64,000 bases of DNA from FW021-bin31 sp964478125 (GTDB taxonomy: Bacteria > Bacteroidota > Bacteroidia > Chitinophagales > Chitinophagaceae): positions 1 to 64,000 of the forward strand of contig CAYZGR010000002.1 of the NCBI GenBank assembly GCA_964478125.1, in the 5' to 3' direction. The notes beneath the pieces are model-generated. The model saw nothing but the letters and a program-made list of their open reading frames with translations. It was not told where the DNA came from and made no database searches. The translations under genes were made by a program, and so were the position numbers. Below, in pieces: positions 15,400-23,860 of this stretch. Position 1 is the first letter of the stretch; each line of letters starts with the position of its first letter.

Positions 15400-15769
15400 T
15401 TAATAAATATAAGGGAGCAATCGATATTTCACTTTCTGTACAAGCTCCCGGTATTCTTCTGTAAAATTTTCCTTCATCATGGCTTCTTCCCAATATCATA
15501 CGTGCCCAAACGGCAAATATCAGTCCAATGTAGCAAAGTAAACACCCCATTAAACGGGAAAGAATACCCTGTGGATAAATGACAATACCCCCTATTTGCA
15601 GATAGGGCGTAAATAGAAAAAGCGCTCCTAAAAAATATAAAATAAGGATATAGACCCGTGATCCGGGAGGTTCTTTCTTTTGGCTCGATTTATTGCCAAA
15701 AGAACTAACGATCCAGTAAAGCATCATTACAGACCAGCCGATTTTTATCCATAATGGATATCTCATCAT
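15400..15769 (-). pseudogene. Isoprenylcysteine methyltransferase-like gene with internal deletion and frameshift
   Basis: The N-terminal part (start 15769, three to four membrane helices) ends with FAVWARMILGR, which in ICMT-type methyltransferases leads into the SAM-binding core. Here the frame passes straight into unrelated residues (SHDEGKFYRR). In the next frame the sequence reads MMKENFTEEYRELVQKVKY ending RLLPYIY, stop 15402-15400, which is the typical ICMT C-terminus. So the catalytic middle, roughly 60 codons, is deleted and the ends are out of frame. The untreated ORF would stop at 15386. The intact relatives would be about 200 residues. Confidence 0.65.
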
Positions 15770-15964
15770 ATTTTAAATAGGTCTTTATCTTTAATTATTC
15801 CCATTCTATTACAGGGATCAAAGGGATATTCTATTTTCTGCTTTTCTATTTATGAATACGTAATTTTTGCACAGCGCCGGGTCAATCCTCCGAAAAACAA
15901 TTACAAAAATAATGAATACCTTTATTTCTTTCCCGAGAAAAAAATACAGCGCACATTAAACTCT

Positions 15965-16858
15965 ATGCTGATGCCCGATACGATCGCAGAACGAACCTCA
16001 AAAACCTGGAAGCTGGATGATATTGTCATTACTCATAATATTGTAGATTACCGGACTTACGGCATTTCCAGGTTTGAAGATCAATCTGAGCGGGTCCGTC
16101 TCCATATCGGGCTCAGCGGGAAATATGCATTTCGGATTTCTCAGCTTGATCGCTATTTTGAGTTAGGAGGCTACCACAACAACATACTGTTTACAAAAGG
16201 CTTCGGACTGGAAGTGGAAAATAAAAGTATGCGAAACGTAACCCTGGGCATCCATTTCCAACCGGACGCCTTTATTCGCCTGGCTCAAAAAGGCAATGAA
16301 GTGTTAAGTGCATTCGCAGAGAAAGTCGTTTGCAGAGAAAATGCACTCTTGGCTAAAAACTGGAAAGCCAACAATTATAAAATACACCGGGTTGCACATG
16401 AAATCATCTATTGTCCATATAATGGTCCTCTGGAACAGCTGTTTTTGTTTTCCAAATGTATGGAATTGCTGGTCTTACAAGCAGATTTGTTTGCGAAAGA
16501 AAGTGCCTCTGACAAACTATCCTTGAAGGATAAGACTAAACTGTTGGATGCTAAGGAAATTCTCGATGCTAACATAGAAAATCCCCCTACCATTGTTGAA
16601 ATATCCAGACAGGTCGCCCTGAATGAATTCAAATTAAAGAAAGGGTTTAAAGAACAATTTGGCGCCACTCTTTTCGGATATGTCCATTTCCTTCGTATGG
16701 ATAAAGCCAAAAGATTGTTGCTCGATTCTCAGGATTCGATTAAAGAAATCGCTTATCAAACCGGTTACAGCTCTCCCCAATATTTTTCAAAAGCGTTCAA
16801 ACAGGAATTTGGTGTCGCTCCCAATATTATAAGAAAAAATCCCGATATTATACGCTAA
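15965..16858 (+). CDS. AraC-family transcriptional regulator
   Basis: The 297-residue protein has a C-terminal double helix-turn-helix of the AraC/XylS type (about residues 195-292): TIVEISRQVALNEFKLKKGF in the first HTH and IKEIAYQTGYSSPQYFSKAF in the second. The N-terminal 180 residues are a sensor region without a clear cupin signature. The gene lies 55 nt upstream of an SRPBCC gene on the same strand, which may be its target. The start is ATG at 15965; an ATG two codons downstream (MPD) is equally possible. Confidence 0.88.
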   Translation: MLMPDTIAERTSKTWKLDDIVITHNIVDYRTYGISRFEDQSERVRLHIGLSGKYAFRISQLDRYFELGGYHNNILFTKGFGLEVENKSMRNVTLGIHFQPDAFIRLAQKGNEVLSAFAEKVVCRENALLAKNWKANNYKIHRVAHEIIYCPYNGPLEQLFLFSKCMELLVLQADLFAKESASDKLSLKDKTKLLDAKEILDANIENPPTIVEISRQVALNEFKLKKGFKEQFGATLFGYVHFLRMDKAKRLLLDSQDSIKEIAYQTGYSSPQYFSKAFKQEFGVAPNIIRKNPDIIR

Positions 16859-16913
16859 TGTGGCCTAATAAGTACAAATTTGCTTTTATTCGAAAATATT
16901 AAAATATTAAGTC

Positions 16914-17342
16914 ATGAATAAGAACCTTGTAGCAAAAGTTTCCATCCGTATTGCAGCTTCCCCTAAAAATGTATGGGAGGCCTTTATCAATCCGGACATC
17001 ATAAAAGAGTACATGTTTGGGACACAGGTAGTCTCAGACTGGATAAAGGGAAGTTCCATCGTTTGGAAAGGAGAATGGAAAGGCGTTCCTTACGAAGACA
17101 AAGGCCAGATCCTGGAGTTCATACCGGAAAAGAAGTTACGATACAGCCATTACAGTCCGTTCAGCGGAAAGGAGGATCGACCTGAAAATTATCATATCGT
17201 CACCGTAACATTATCCAAAAAGGGGAAAGAAACGGAAATACATCTATATCAGGATCATTGTGCCGATGAAAAAGAGCTGGCACATTCCGAACAAGACTGG
17301 CGTATCATGCTCGAAAATGTAAAAAAGATATTAGAAAAATAG
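16914..17342 (+). CDS. SRPBCC (AHSA1-like) domain protein
   Basis: A 142-residue helix-grip protein: VSIRIAASPKNVWEAFINPD is the canonical first strand and helix of AHSA1-like members, and GSSIVWKGEWKGVPYEDKG gives the central sheet. Function unknown; ligand binding is presumed from the fold. It follows the AraC gene, probably in the same transcript, and a decayed DinB gene starts within 30 nt behind it, so the three may once have formed an operon. Second intact SRPBCC gene of the window after 4534-4992. Confidence 0.85.
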   Translation: MNKNLVAKVSIRIAASPKNVWEAFINPDIIKEYMFGTQVVSDWIKGSSIVWKGEWKGVPYEDKGQILEFIPEKKLRYSHYSPFSGKEDRPENYHIVTVTLSKKGKETEIHLYQDHCADEKELAHSEQDWRIMLENVKKILEK

Positions 17343-17369
17343 CTTGCCGTGGAACGCTCCAAAAGCCGA

Positions 17370-17590
17370 ATCTATAATTATCATCAATGGGCCAATCATC
17401 GTGTATCGGCCCGTCTGTAATCACTGCTTTTTATTTCACATCCTCAATACGACCTATATGAAGCTTCAATAAGAAATATGGTACAACATCTGGTTAATCA
17501 TGGAACGCAATCATCGGGGTAACATCACATCCATGCTGCGTCAGCAGGGATATGTCTGCATACCCAGACTATATTTTTTATTTGTACAAA
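17370..17590 (+). pseudogene. DinB-family remnant
   Basis: Three pieces of a DinB protein are readable in successive frames: IYNYHQWANHRVSARL then a stop, EASIRNMVQHLVNHGT, and NHRGNITSMLRQQGYV. These correspond to the N-terminal helix, the third helix with a metal histidine, and the C-terminal HRGxxTxMLRQ motif. Much of the middle is missing. The pieces are in order and on one strand, so this is a single decayed gene behind the SRPBCC gene. Confidence 0.7.
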
Positions 17591-17591
17591 C

Positions 17592-17972
17592 TTATAATAC
17601 CGATGTGATCCACCAAGTATTGCCGTACGGATCTTTTACACCACAGCTTCGACCGTAAGACTGATCGGCCGGCTCCTGCAAAGAGGTTGCGCCTGCCTCC
17701 ATTGCCCGCTGATAGGCTTCATCAGCATTATCCACGTATATAAACATACCTGCAGTACTTGGTTCAAATTCTTCCGTGGCATCGGCGAACATAATAGTAC
17801 TCTCTCCGATTTTTACTTCTGCATGGCGAATTAATTTTTCGTCACGCATTTCCTTATACTTTTCCGTTGCACCAAATACCTGTTGCGTAAAGTGCTGGAA
17901 CCCTTTTGCATTTTGTACGATCAGGTAAGGCATTACGGCTTGGTAGCCTTCGGGGATTTTTGACTTATCCAT
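17592..17972 (-). CDS. VOC family protein
   Basis: A 126-residue glyoxalase-like protein: EGYQAVMPYLIVQNAKGFQ at the N-terminus, KIGESTIMFADATEEF in the middle and the closing GVKDPYGNTWWITSVL. The ending DPYGNTWWI is the best-known mark of the PhnB-like VOC group. One or two metal-ligand positions (His in IRHAEVKI, Glu in LQEPAD) are present. Monocistronic, with an AT-rich upstream region. Substrate unknown. Confidence 0.88.
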   Translation of the reverse strand: MDKSKIPEGYQAVMPYLIVQNAKGFQHFTQQVFGATEKYKEMRDEKLIRHAEVKIGESTIMFADATEEFEPSTAGMFIYVDNADEAYQRAMEAGATSLQEPADQSYGRSCGVKDPYGNTWWITSVL

Positions 17973-18140
17973 TTTTATTTATTTGTTTTACAAAATAAGC
18001 TTATTGCAAGTCTAAAATGGTAAAAATACGGCATTTTTCACTATCCTTTACATGCCACGGTCCTCGTGCATAAAAGCCGCAATTATATATATTATATATA
18101 AGGAATAGGTTTAGAACGATTATCATTATCGTATCGGTTT

Positions 18141-18739
18141 ATGGCTGATCTTTTGTGCCAGGATAATACAATGAGAAGCAGCGCTACCGGAGGAGGCCTC
18201 CGATCGTATAACAAGGTTTACCCCATTTTATTTCTCAGTGTTGATTGCAATATGACAGAAGATTTGAAATGGGGCGTCTCCTGTTATACTTTTCGCGGTA
18301 AAAATGTGGTTTTGATACATGGATTTAAAAATTATTGTGTGCTGCTCTTCCACAAAGGAGTTTTGTTGAAAGACAAATCCAAAGTGTTAATCCAACAAAC
18401 GGAGAATGTACAATCTGCCCGGCAATTGAGATTTCCCAATCTTGATAAAATCAGAATGCAAAAAAGCCTCATCAAAAATTATATTCAGGAAGCAATCAAG
18501 GTGGAAAAATCAGAAAAAAAGTTCAGCTTAAGACAACAAAAGAGTACTCCATTCCTGAAGAGTTTCAGCACGAACCGGATACCAATCCGAAGTTAAAGCG
18601 TGCTTTTCAAGCCCTAACACCAGGGCGACAGCGGAGCTATTTGTTTTATTTCTCTCAAGCCAAACAATCCTCTACACGTAAATCAAGAGTAGAAAAGTTT
18701 ATTCTCAAAATTTTGGATGGAAAGGGAAAAGAGTATTAA
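18141..18739 (+). pseudogene. Frameshifted YdeI/OmpD-associated-family gene
   Basis: The first frame gives TEDLKWGVSCYTFRGKNVVL and ALLF-like strands, then SARQLRFPNLDKI and YIQEAIKVEKS. At an A7 run (18514-18520) the homology continues in the next frame: KTTKEYSIPEEFQ, RAFQALTPGRQRSYLFYFSQ, SRVEKFILKI, stop 18737-18739. Together these reconstitute a YdeI/DUF1801-type protein. The N-terminal 40 residues before the ATG at 18252 are also degenerate. The single-base shift could be a sequencing error; the damaged N-terminus argues for real decay. Confidence 0.75.
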
Positions 18740-18832
18740 ATAAGCCCTTTAAAAACAGGAATTCCATAATAAGAAATTATTCTTATTTAATTGCAATAGC
18801 CCATCCTATAAGCTTCTCTTTTTATGATTTCA

Positions 18833-19930
18833 TTAACCCACCATTTCCCGTTCAGGCGCCAACACTTTTTGTCGGGGATAATCAACGTAACCCCGACTTC
18901 CCGGAGTATATAGACGACTATAATCTACGCCGTTTAGCGACACCTCATTTTTCAATCGGGAGACCAGATCGGGATTGGCGAGAAAATTCCTGCCGAAGGC
19001 CACCAAATCAGTTCGACCCGAATTGATGGCTTTTTGCGCCGAATTCTTATCAAGACCATTACAATAAATAAGGGTTCCGTCATACTGCGTTCGGATACTT
19101 TTTAAGGTTTCTTCAGGGATATTCGGATTTAAACCGATGTGGAGATACGCTAATCCTATTTGATTAAATTCTTCCGCTAAATGAGCGTAAGTTTGATGAA
19201 CTTCCTGCTGATCATAATCCGGCAAATCCCCTAAATTAGAGAAGGGTGAAAGCCGGATCCCGGTGCGTTCCGGGCCTACTTCAGCAGCAATACTTTTAGC
19301 TACCTCTATAGCAAAATTCGTTCTGTTTTTGATATTCCCACCATATTCATCCGTCCTATTATTAATATGCGGATTGAGAAATTGTTCGACGAGATAGCCG
19401 TTGGCACCGTGAATTTCGACTCCGTCAAAACCTGCTTCTATGGCGTTTTTGGCAGCTTGCACAAAATCGGAGACTACGGATTTTACCTCCTTCGTCGAAA
19501 GCGCTTTCGGATGACTATGAGGTTGATTTCCCCTGGTATCTGTAAAGATCTCCCCAGCTGCAGGGATGGCTGAGGGCCCGACCAATGATACTTCCGGTGG
19601 CAAATTATCCTGATGACCAATTCGGCCGGTGTGCATCAACTGCAAAAATATTTTGCTGCCGTTTTGTTGTACTTTGGTGGTAATATTTTGCCAACCGGCG
19701 ATTTGTGTTTTTGAAAATATGCCGGGAATGCGCGGATAGCCTAAAGATTCGGGAGAAGGGGCCGTACCTTCGGTAATAATGAGTCCGGCTTCCGTACGCT
19801 GCGCGTAATATTGCTCCATTAGGGCGTTGGGGATATTGTCAATAGCCCGTGAACGCGTCATCGGCGCCATAACCATTCGGTTCTTTAAGGATAAAGCATG
19901 GCTTTTAAAGGGTTCAAAAATTGAATACAT
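18833..19930 (-). CDS. Old yellow enzyme family alkene reductase
   Basis: A 365-residue FMN-dependent ene reductase of the NemA/OYE class. Visible motifs: RMVMAPMTRSRA at the N-terminus (FMN binding), GFDGVEIHGANGYLVEQFLN (substrate-binding residues; H-x-x-N pair), RTDEYGGN, and a phosphate-binding FGRNFLANPDL near the C-terminus. It reduces activated C=C bonds with NAD(P)H. The ORF extends nine codons further upstream, but MYSIFEPF at 19930 aligns with the family start. A AraC gene stands 79 nt upstream on the same strand and is the likely activator. Confidence 0.9.
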   Translation of the reverse strand: MYSIFEPFKSHALSLKNRMVMAPMTRSRAIDNIPNALMEQYYAQRTEAGLIITEGTAPSPESLGYPRIPGIFSKTQIAGWQNITTKVQQNGSKIFLQLMHTGRIGHQDNLPPEVSLVGPSAIPAAGEIFTDTRGNQPHSHPKALSTKEVKSVVSDFVQAAKNAIEAGFDGVEIHGANGYLVEQFLNPHINNRTDEYGGNIKNRTNFAIEVAKSIAAEVGPERTGIRLSPFSNLGDLPDYDQQEVHQTYAHLAEEFNQIGLAYLHIGLNPNIPEETLKSIRTQYDGTLIYCNGLDKNSAQKAINSGRTDLVAFGRNFLANPDLVSRLKNEVSLNGVDYSRLYTPGSRGYVDYPRQKVLAPEREMVG

Positions 19931-19954
19931 AGCTATAATTTTATGATGATAGCA

Positions 19955-19997
19955 CAAAGGTATAACGTCTGATTTTTATATTATAGCGCTAAAAATC
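19955..19997 (-). promoter_or_regulatory. Promoter and possible AraC site before the ene-reductase gene
   Basis: Minus-strand TACCTTTG (19962-19955) fits TAnnTTTG and lies 25 nt before the start at 19930. Upstream of it an 8-bp inverted repeat, GATTTTTA (19971-19978) and TAAAAATC (19990-19997), with an 11-bp spacer could bind the neighbouring AraC regulator; that part is inference. Confidence 0.45.
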
Positions 19998-20009
19998 ATA
20001 AAAATAGTC

Positions 20010-21008
20010 CTATCCGACTTTTGTATAAGCTTTTGGGGTTAACCCGTAATGACGTTTAAACAAACGGGAAAAATGGCTCATGTTGGTAAATCCCAATTGA
20101 TAACCGACTTCGGTGACCGTAAATTCGTGATGTTTTAGAAGCGCAGCCGCTTCCTGCATTCTCATTTTTTGATAATACTGGTAAATACCGCTCCCATACA
20201 CTTGTTTAAAGAGTTTTTTCATTTTCGTTTGGCTCATTCCCACTTGTTTAGCAAGGCTTTCCAATCGGGGAGGCGTACTGATATCTTGCATTATGGCATC
20301 TCTTATTTCGTCCATTTTATCCACGTCTTCTTTATTGATGGGATATTGATTTTTCTCCGTTCGGTTTAATAATTTCAAAAATAATAAATACACTATCTTT
20401 TGAATATTGATTTGATAGGCTAAAAGACTGAGCTTTTCATCAGCATCAATCCGCATCAGGTTTTTGAGTTCGAATGCAATATCCTTTGTCAATTCTTCAC
20501 AATAATAAAACAGTGTATTCCCGTGTGCAAGATGGTTCAATAATTCATTATTGGAATGAGGAATTTTGAGCAGAGATTTCAAGGCTTTTCTTCGAATACC
20601 GATCACCATATAATGAATTTCAGTATTCTTCGGGAAAAAAGCCTGAGTAGATAGGGCTGAAGAAGCAATCTGTATGGAAGAATCGTGCTGCTTTAAAAAA
20701 CGCATAACGGCTTCCTTGTTTTGATCTTCTGACACCGGAACCTCCCGGTTGTAAAAAACGAGGGACAGCATTTCGTTTTCTTCATTCGGAGACAAACGTT
20801 TGAGAAAAAAGTCCTCTTTTAAATGATAGTGATGAATGACACATTTCACATCCGGATTGATCTCAATTAGTTTAATAAACCCTTCCCCCTTTGTTTTAGG
20901 AAAAGTAACTGTATTCCGGACTATCGGCAATCCAAAGTGCTTCGCAAAACTCTCTACGAAGCTAAAATGAGGGTGAACGGTGAATTCAAATTTCATAGGC
21001 TTATTCAA
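20010..21008 (-). CDS. AraC-family transcriptional regulator
   Basis: The 332-residue protein carries a C-terminal AraC double HTH (about residues 235-330): RLESLAKQVGMSQTKMKKLF and FTVTEVGYQLGFTNMSHFSR followed by the conserved YGLTPKAYT. The N-terminal region, rich in His and aromatic residues (CVIHHYHLKEDFF), is the likely effector domain but matches no named fold. It lies upstream of the ene-reductase gene on the same strand. Start at 21008; MKFEF four codons downstream is an alternative. Confidence 0.9.
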   Translation of the reverse strand: MNKPMKFEFTVHPHFSFVESFAKHFGLPIVRNTVTFPKTKGEGFIKLIEINPDVKCVIHHYHLKEDFFLKRLSPNEENEMLSLVFYNREVPVSEDQNKEAVMRFLKQHDSSIQIASSALSTQAFFPKNTEIHYMVIGIRRKALKSLLKIPHSNNELLNHLAHGNTLFYYCEELTKDIAFELKNLMRIDADEKLSLLAYQINIQKIVYLLFLKLLNRTEKNQYPINKEDVDKMDEIRDAIMQDISTPPRLESLAKQVGMSQTKMKKLFKQVYGSGIYQYYQKMRMQEAAALLKHHEFTVTEVGYQLGFTNMSHFSRLFKRHYGLTPKAYTKVG

Positions 21009-21110
21009 ATTTATTGTTTCTCATCCCCTGTCAGCTTGGATTGAGGTCATACTGTAATCTCTTTCCGTAGACTTGTACATGAAGAACCGGTTGACTCTTT
21101 CTCTTCATTT

Positions 21111-21470
21111 TTACGAGAGTTTACCCCCGATTTCTCCCAGATGAGTGAACTTAAATCCTTTTTCATATTTCAGTCCATATCCCAATATACGATCCAGGGA
21201 GGAATGAGAAAATAAAATAATTCCGATCAGTTCGAGGATATTGTGGTCTAAATACCATCCACAAAAGGACAACAAAATGGCCAGTCCCTTGTGATGGAAT
21301 ACATTATAGCAAAATGCACCGGATTGATTCCCGAAAAGATAACCCAGCATGCCGATATCGGGCGTCAGTATGAGCACCAAAAACCACCACCAGGCAAAGT
21401 TTAACAGGTTAAAAACATATATTCCCAGGAGGAACATGGCCAGTTCTTCGAGTTTGATTGTTATTTTCAT
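21111..21470 (-). CDS. DUF4260 family membrane protein
   Basis: A protein of about 119 residues with three to four hydrophobic segments. WWWFLVLILTPDIGMLGYLF and the closing DRILGYGLKYEKGFKFTHLG are diagnostic of DUF4260 (PF14079). The ORF begins eight codons earlier, but MKITIKLEELAMF at 21470 aligns with the family start. Function unknown. The strong bidirectional terminator at 21508-21547 separates it from the Hsp20 gene upstream on this strand, so it is transcribed alone. Confidence 0.82.
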   Translation of the reverse strand: MKITIKLEELAMFLLGIYVFNLLNFAWWWFLVLILTPDIGMLGYLFGNQSGAFCYNVFHHKGLAILLSFCGWYLDHNILELIGIILFSHSSLDRILGYGLKYEKGFKFTHLGEIGGKLS

Positions 21471-21507
21471 TTTCCAGTCAGTATCTGTTTGCAATAATGA
21501 GATGAAT

Positions 21508-21547
21508 AAAAAATGGTAAAATTATTGAATTCAATAATCTTACCATT
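21508..21547 (-). terminator. Intrinsic terminator of the Hsp20 operon
   Basis: A long stem is formed by AATGGTAA plus ATTATTG against CAATAAT plus TTACCATT, with AATT at the loop. On the minus strand it is followed by a TTTTTTATT tract. It stands 20 nt behind the Hsp20 stop codon. Confidence 0.75.
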
Positions 21548-21567
21548 CTTTTCTATTATTTGGCGAA

Positions 21568-22038
21568 CTATTCTACCGTAATCTCTTGTTCCGGTTGGTT
21601 GGTTTCAGGATTCTTTTTCAGGATAATACTTAATACGCCATCCTGATAGGTTGCTGAAATATTTTCAGTCAACACGCGATTATTTAATTGAAACCTGCGT
21701 TCAAAGGAAACGAGTTTGTACTCTCGTAAGACATACTTTTTATCCTCTTTCTTATTGCTTTCGCTGTAGCGGATGGTAAGCACATCGTCCCTTACCTCCA
21801 CTTTGAAGTTGGATTTGATTAATCCGGCCGCAAAGAGCTCTATGATGAAGCTATCCCCCTGATCTGTAATATTGGCTGCCTTTTTTCCTGCAAAAAAGTT
21901 TTGGAATTTTTCATACCATTCGTTTCGGCGGTCGTTTCCGAATTTTTCAAAAGCATTTTTAAAGAAATGGCCACAATGATGATGAAATGAATTTTCGTAA
22001 TCAAACGGATTGCTGTAATTTGAATTTTGATTGTACAT
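21568..22038 (-). CDS. Hsp20/alpha-crystallin small heat-shock protein
   Basis: A protein of 156 residues with an N-terminal His-rich segment (HHHCGHFF) and an alpha-crystallin domain: FIIELFAAGLIKSNFKVEV, DDVLTIRY, LVSFERRFQL and YQDGVLSIILKK. The C-terminal extension ends EQEITVE. Such chaperones hold unfolding proteins in oligomers. The ORF starts at 22077, but MYNQNSNYSNPF at 22038 resembles Bacteroidota relatives. The preceding gene encodes a small membrane protein with an 23-nt gap, so the two form an operon. A strong terminator follows. Confidence 0.88.
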   Translation of the reverse strand: MYNQNSNYSNPFDYENSFHHHCGHFFKNAFEKFGNDRRNEWYEKFQNFFAGKKAANITDQGDSFIIELFAAGLIKSNFKVEVRDDVLTIRYSESNKKEDKKYVLREYKLVSFERRFQLNNRVLTENISATYQDGVLSIILKKNPETNQPEQEITVE

Positions 22039-22060
22039 AATGAAATTTATTTTTAAATAA

Positions 22061-22324
22061 TTAGTAAATAGGCACAATGGTATCTGATGCAGACATACGG
22101 TTTTTTGGCTGACTGTTTTTAAAGCCGGGGAAATGGGTCATGTTATGACGAGAATGATGGTGTTTGATCATTCCGGCCACCCGCATAACAATCAATACAA
22201 TACCACCCATGATGATACCGGCAATGAGCAATTTAAATACCACAGCCAGCAGTAGAGAGGTGACCCCAATAGCTAATGCCAGCACCAGAATTCTGGGCAG
22301 CAGAAAAAGAAACTTGTTTTTCAT
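22061..22324 (-). CDS. Small hypothetical membrane protein with His-rich tail
   Basis: The 87-residue protein has two hydrophobic segments (residues about 5-30 and 33-50), followed by a hydrophilic tail with HHHSRHNM and ending in IVPIY. I do not recognise the family. It precedes the Hsp20 gene by 23 nt on the same strand, which suggests a stress-linked role. A weak -7-like element (minus-strand TAATATTG, 22369-22362) stands 40 nt upstream. Confidence 0.6.
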   Translation of the reverse strand: MKNKFLFLLPRILVLALAIGVTSLLLAVVFKLLIAGIIMGGIVLIVMRVAGMIKHHHSRHNMTHFPGFKNSQPKNRMSASDTIVPIY

Positions 22325-22957
22325 TTGTCTAAAATTTAAAAGTTATCAATGATTAATGATGCAATATTACAACCGGTTCAGCGGCATAGCCAACGACCAT
22401 TCGGTGAGTTACCCCAATGAATAGGCAAACAACATATAAAATAAGTGGTTTAGTATTTAACCTGAATTCCTAACGCTGAATCTGGATTTAACCGGTATTC
22501 CCGGCTGTTTACCGATAAATAACGGCAACCTGCACCGGCTTTTGATATTGGATTTCACTATATTCGAAACGGAGGTCGGGGGTTGGGAAAAAGATTCATT
22601 CAGTTAAAGCGGTTTCGAAGCAATTTCACTAACGGTGAGCTCCGTAGTGAACAAGCGCTCTTTGGCTTTTTCTATAAGTTTGTTATGGAGGTGTTGCTGC
22701 TGCTTTGCCCGGCCAACGTAGCAGTGCGATCAGATTGTAAAGTTGATGGACTTGTCTCTAAGTCGTTGTTTACTGTTGTTTGACAGGATGAAAGTTTTTT
22801 ATTGATGCAAAGATGAGACGTATCAAACAACAGATGTAACCCAATCTATTCTTGTTGTAGCCAAAATTGAGATTTGTTGCAGTTGGATCGTAAAGAAAAG
22901 ATAACAACGTTTAACCTCAACGGCCTGAGGCCAAACGTTGTTAATAATAGCTGTTCT
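22325..22957. other. Gene-poor interval of 633 nt
   Basis: I find no credible gene. A 66-codon ORF at 22583-22783 has no recognisable family and no promoter. The interval carries the upstream region of the Hsp20 operon at its left end and a strong hairpin (22902-22943) at its right end. The middle (about 22440-22800) is less AT-rich than other intergenic stretches and could be residue of a lost gene. Confidence 0.5.
22902..22943 (-). terminator. Hairpin terminator behind the NmrA gene
   Basis: Perfect 11-bp arms TAACAACGTTT and AAACGTTGTTA enclose a second 5-bp stem CCTCA/TGAGG. On the minus strand a T-rich tract TCTTTTCTTT follows. It lies 15 nt after the stop of the SDR/NmrA gene. Confidence 0.65.
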
Positions 22958-23824
22958 TTACAAATTATAAATTTCCTTTAGCGCTTCTTTGAGCGTAGCC
23001 GGTTTTCTTCCCAACAGGTTTTCCAAATCATTACTCACCATCTCGTATTGATGGTTTTTAATGTCTGTATTAAAGCCCGAAACAATGGAAATCATCCTAT
23101 CGGCTGCTCCCGATTGTTTTAATTGTTCTTCAAAAGTAGTCATATCAGCCTTTATATACCGCACTGTTTTGCCGGATATTTCTGAAAGGACTTGCGCCAC
23201 ATCCTCATACGAATACAATTCGCTTCCCGTAATTTGGTAGATTTTATTTTCGTACCCCTCTTGTAATAAAGCGTTAGCCGCGGCTTCGCCCATTTCACGA
23301 CGAAGTGCGAAAGGGACTTTCCCGTTTCCCGCCGGCAGGTAAATTCCTGTTTCGAAAACCTTGTCGCCGACGTACACCGGTATCATATCGGCGTACAAAG
23401 TATTGCCAAAAATGGTATAAGAAAGCCCGCTTTCTTTAATATAATCTTCGGTTTGGAAATGGCTTTTCAGGTGATTTTTGAGGGGAGATGCATTCACATC
23501 TTTTAAGACGCCGCTTGTATAAGCAATATGCCTTACTCCCGCTTTTTTAGCCGCATCTACCACGTTTTTGTGTTGTTGGTATCGGTGGTCGTCAACAGTG
23601 GAAATAAGCAGCACTTTATCCATGCCCTGTACGGCTTTTTCAAGGGAATCGGGGTCGTCAAAGTTTCCGTAACGAACCTCAACGCCTTTCGCGATCAAGT
23701 CTTTGGCTTTGTGCTCATCTCTTGCAAACGCAGCCATTTTGTCGGCCGATGTTTTTTGTAACAGTTGTTTTATGGTAGCTGTTCCCAAGCGCCCTGTGGC
23801 CCCTGTAATTAGTAGTTTACTCAT
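22958..23824 (-). CDS. NmrA-like SDR protein (QorB type)
   Basis: A 288-residue atypical SDR protein: GATGRLGTATIKQLL (residues 7-21) is the NAD(P) loop, VLLISTVDDHR the second strand, and HIAYTSGVL the position of the active-site region, where the YxxxK pair is lost as in NmrA and QorB. It acts as a quinone reductase or redox sensor in known relatives. It follows the YceI gene by 36 nt in one operon, facing away from HxlR. A strong terminator follows at 22902-22943. Confidence 0.88.
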   Translation of the reverse strand: MSKLLITGATGRLGTATIKQLLQKTSADKMAAFARDEHKAKDLIAKGVEVRYGNFDDPDSLEKAVQGMDKVLLISTVDDHRYQQHKNVVDAAKKAGVRHIAYTSGVLKDVNASPLKNHLKSHFQTEDYIKESGLSYTIFGNTLYADMIPVYVGDKVFETGIYLPAGNGKVPFALRREMGEAAANALLQEGYENKIYQITGSELYSYEDVAQVLSEISGKTVRYIKADMTTFEEQLKQSGAADRMISIVSGFNTDIKNHQYEMVSNDLENLLGRKPATLKEALKEIYNL

Positions 23825-23860
23825 CTCTTTTATTTTTTGAATTAAACGATTATGGTCTAT

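Noticed and set aside
18060..18140. AT-only palindromic tract before the YdeI pseudogene
   Set aside because: Alternating A/T runs form palindromes by chance; no regulator or start can be tied to it.
22583..22783. 66-codon plus-strand ORF
   Set aside because: No recognisable family, no promoter, no neighbour linkage.
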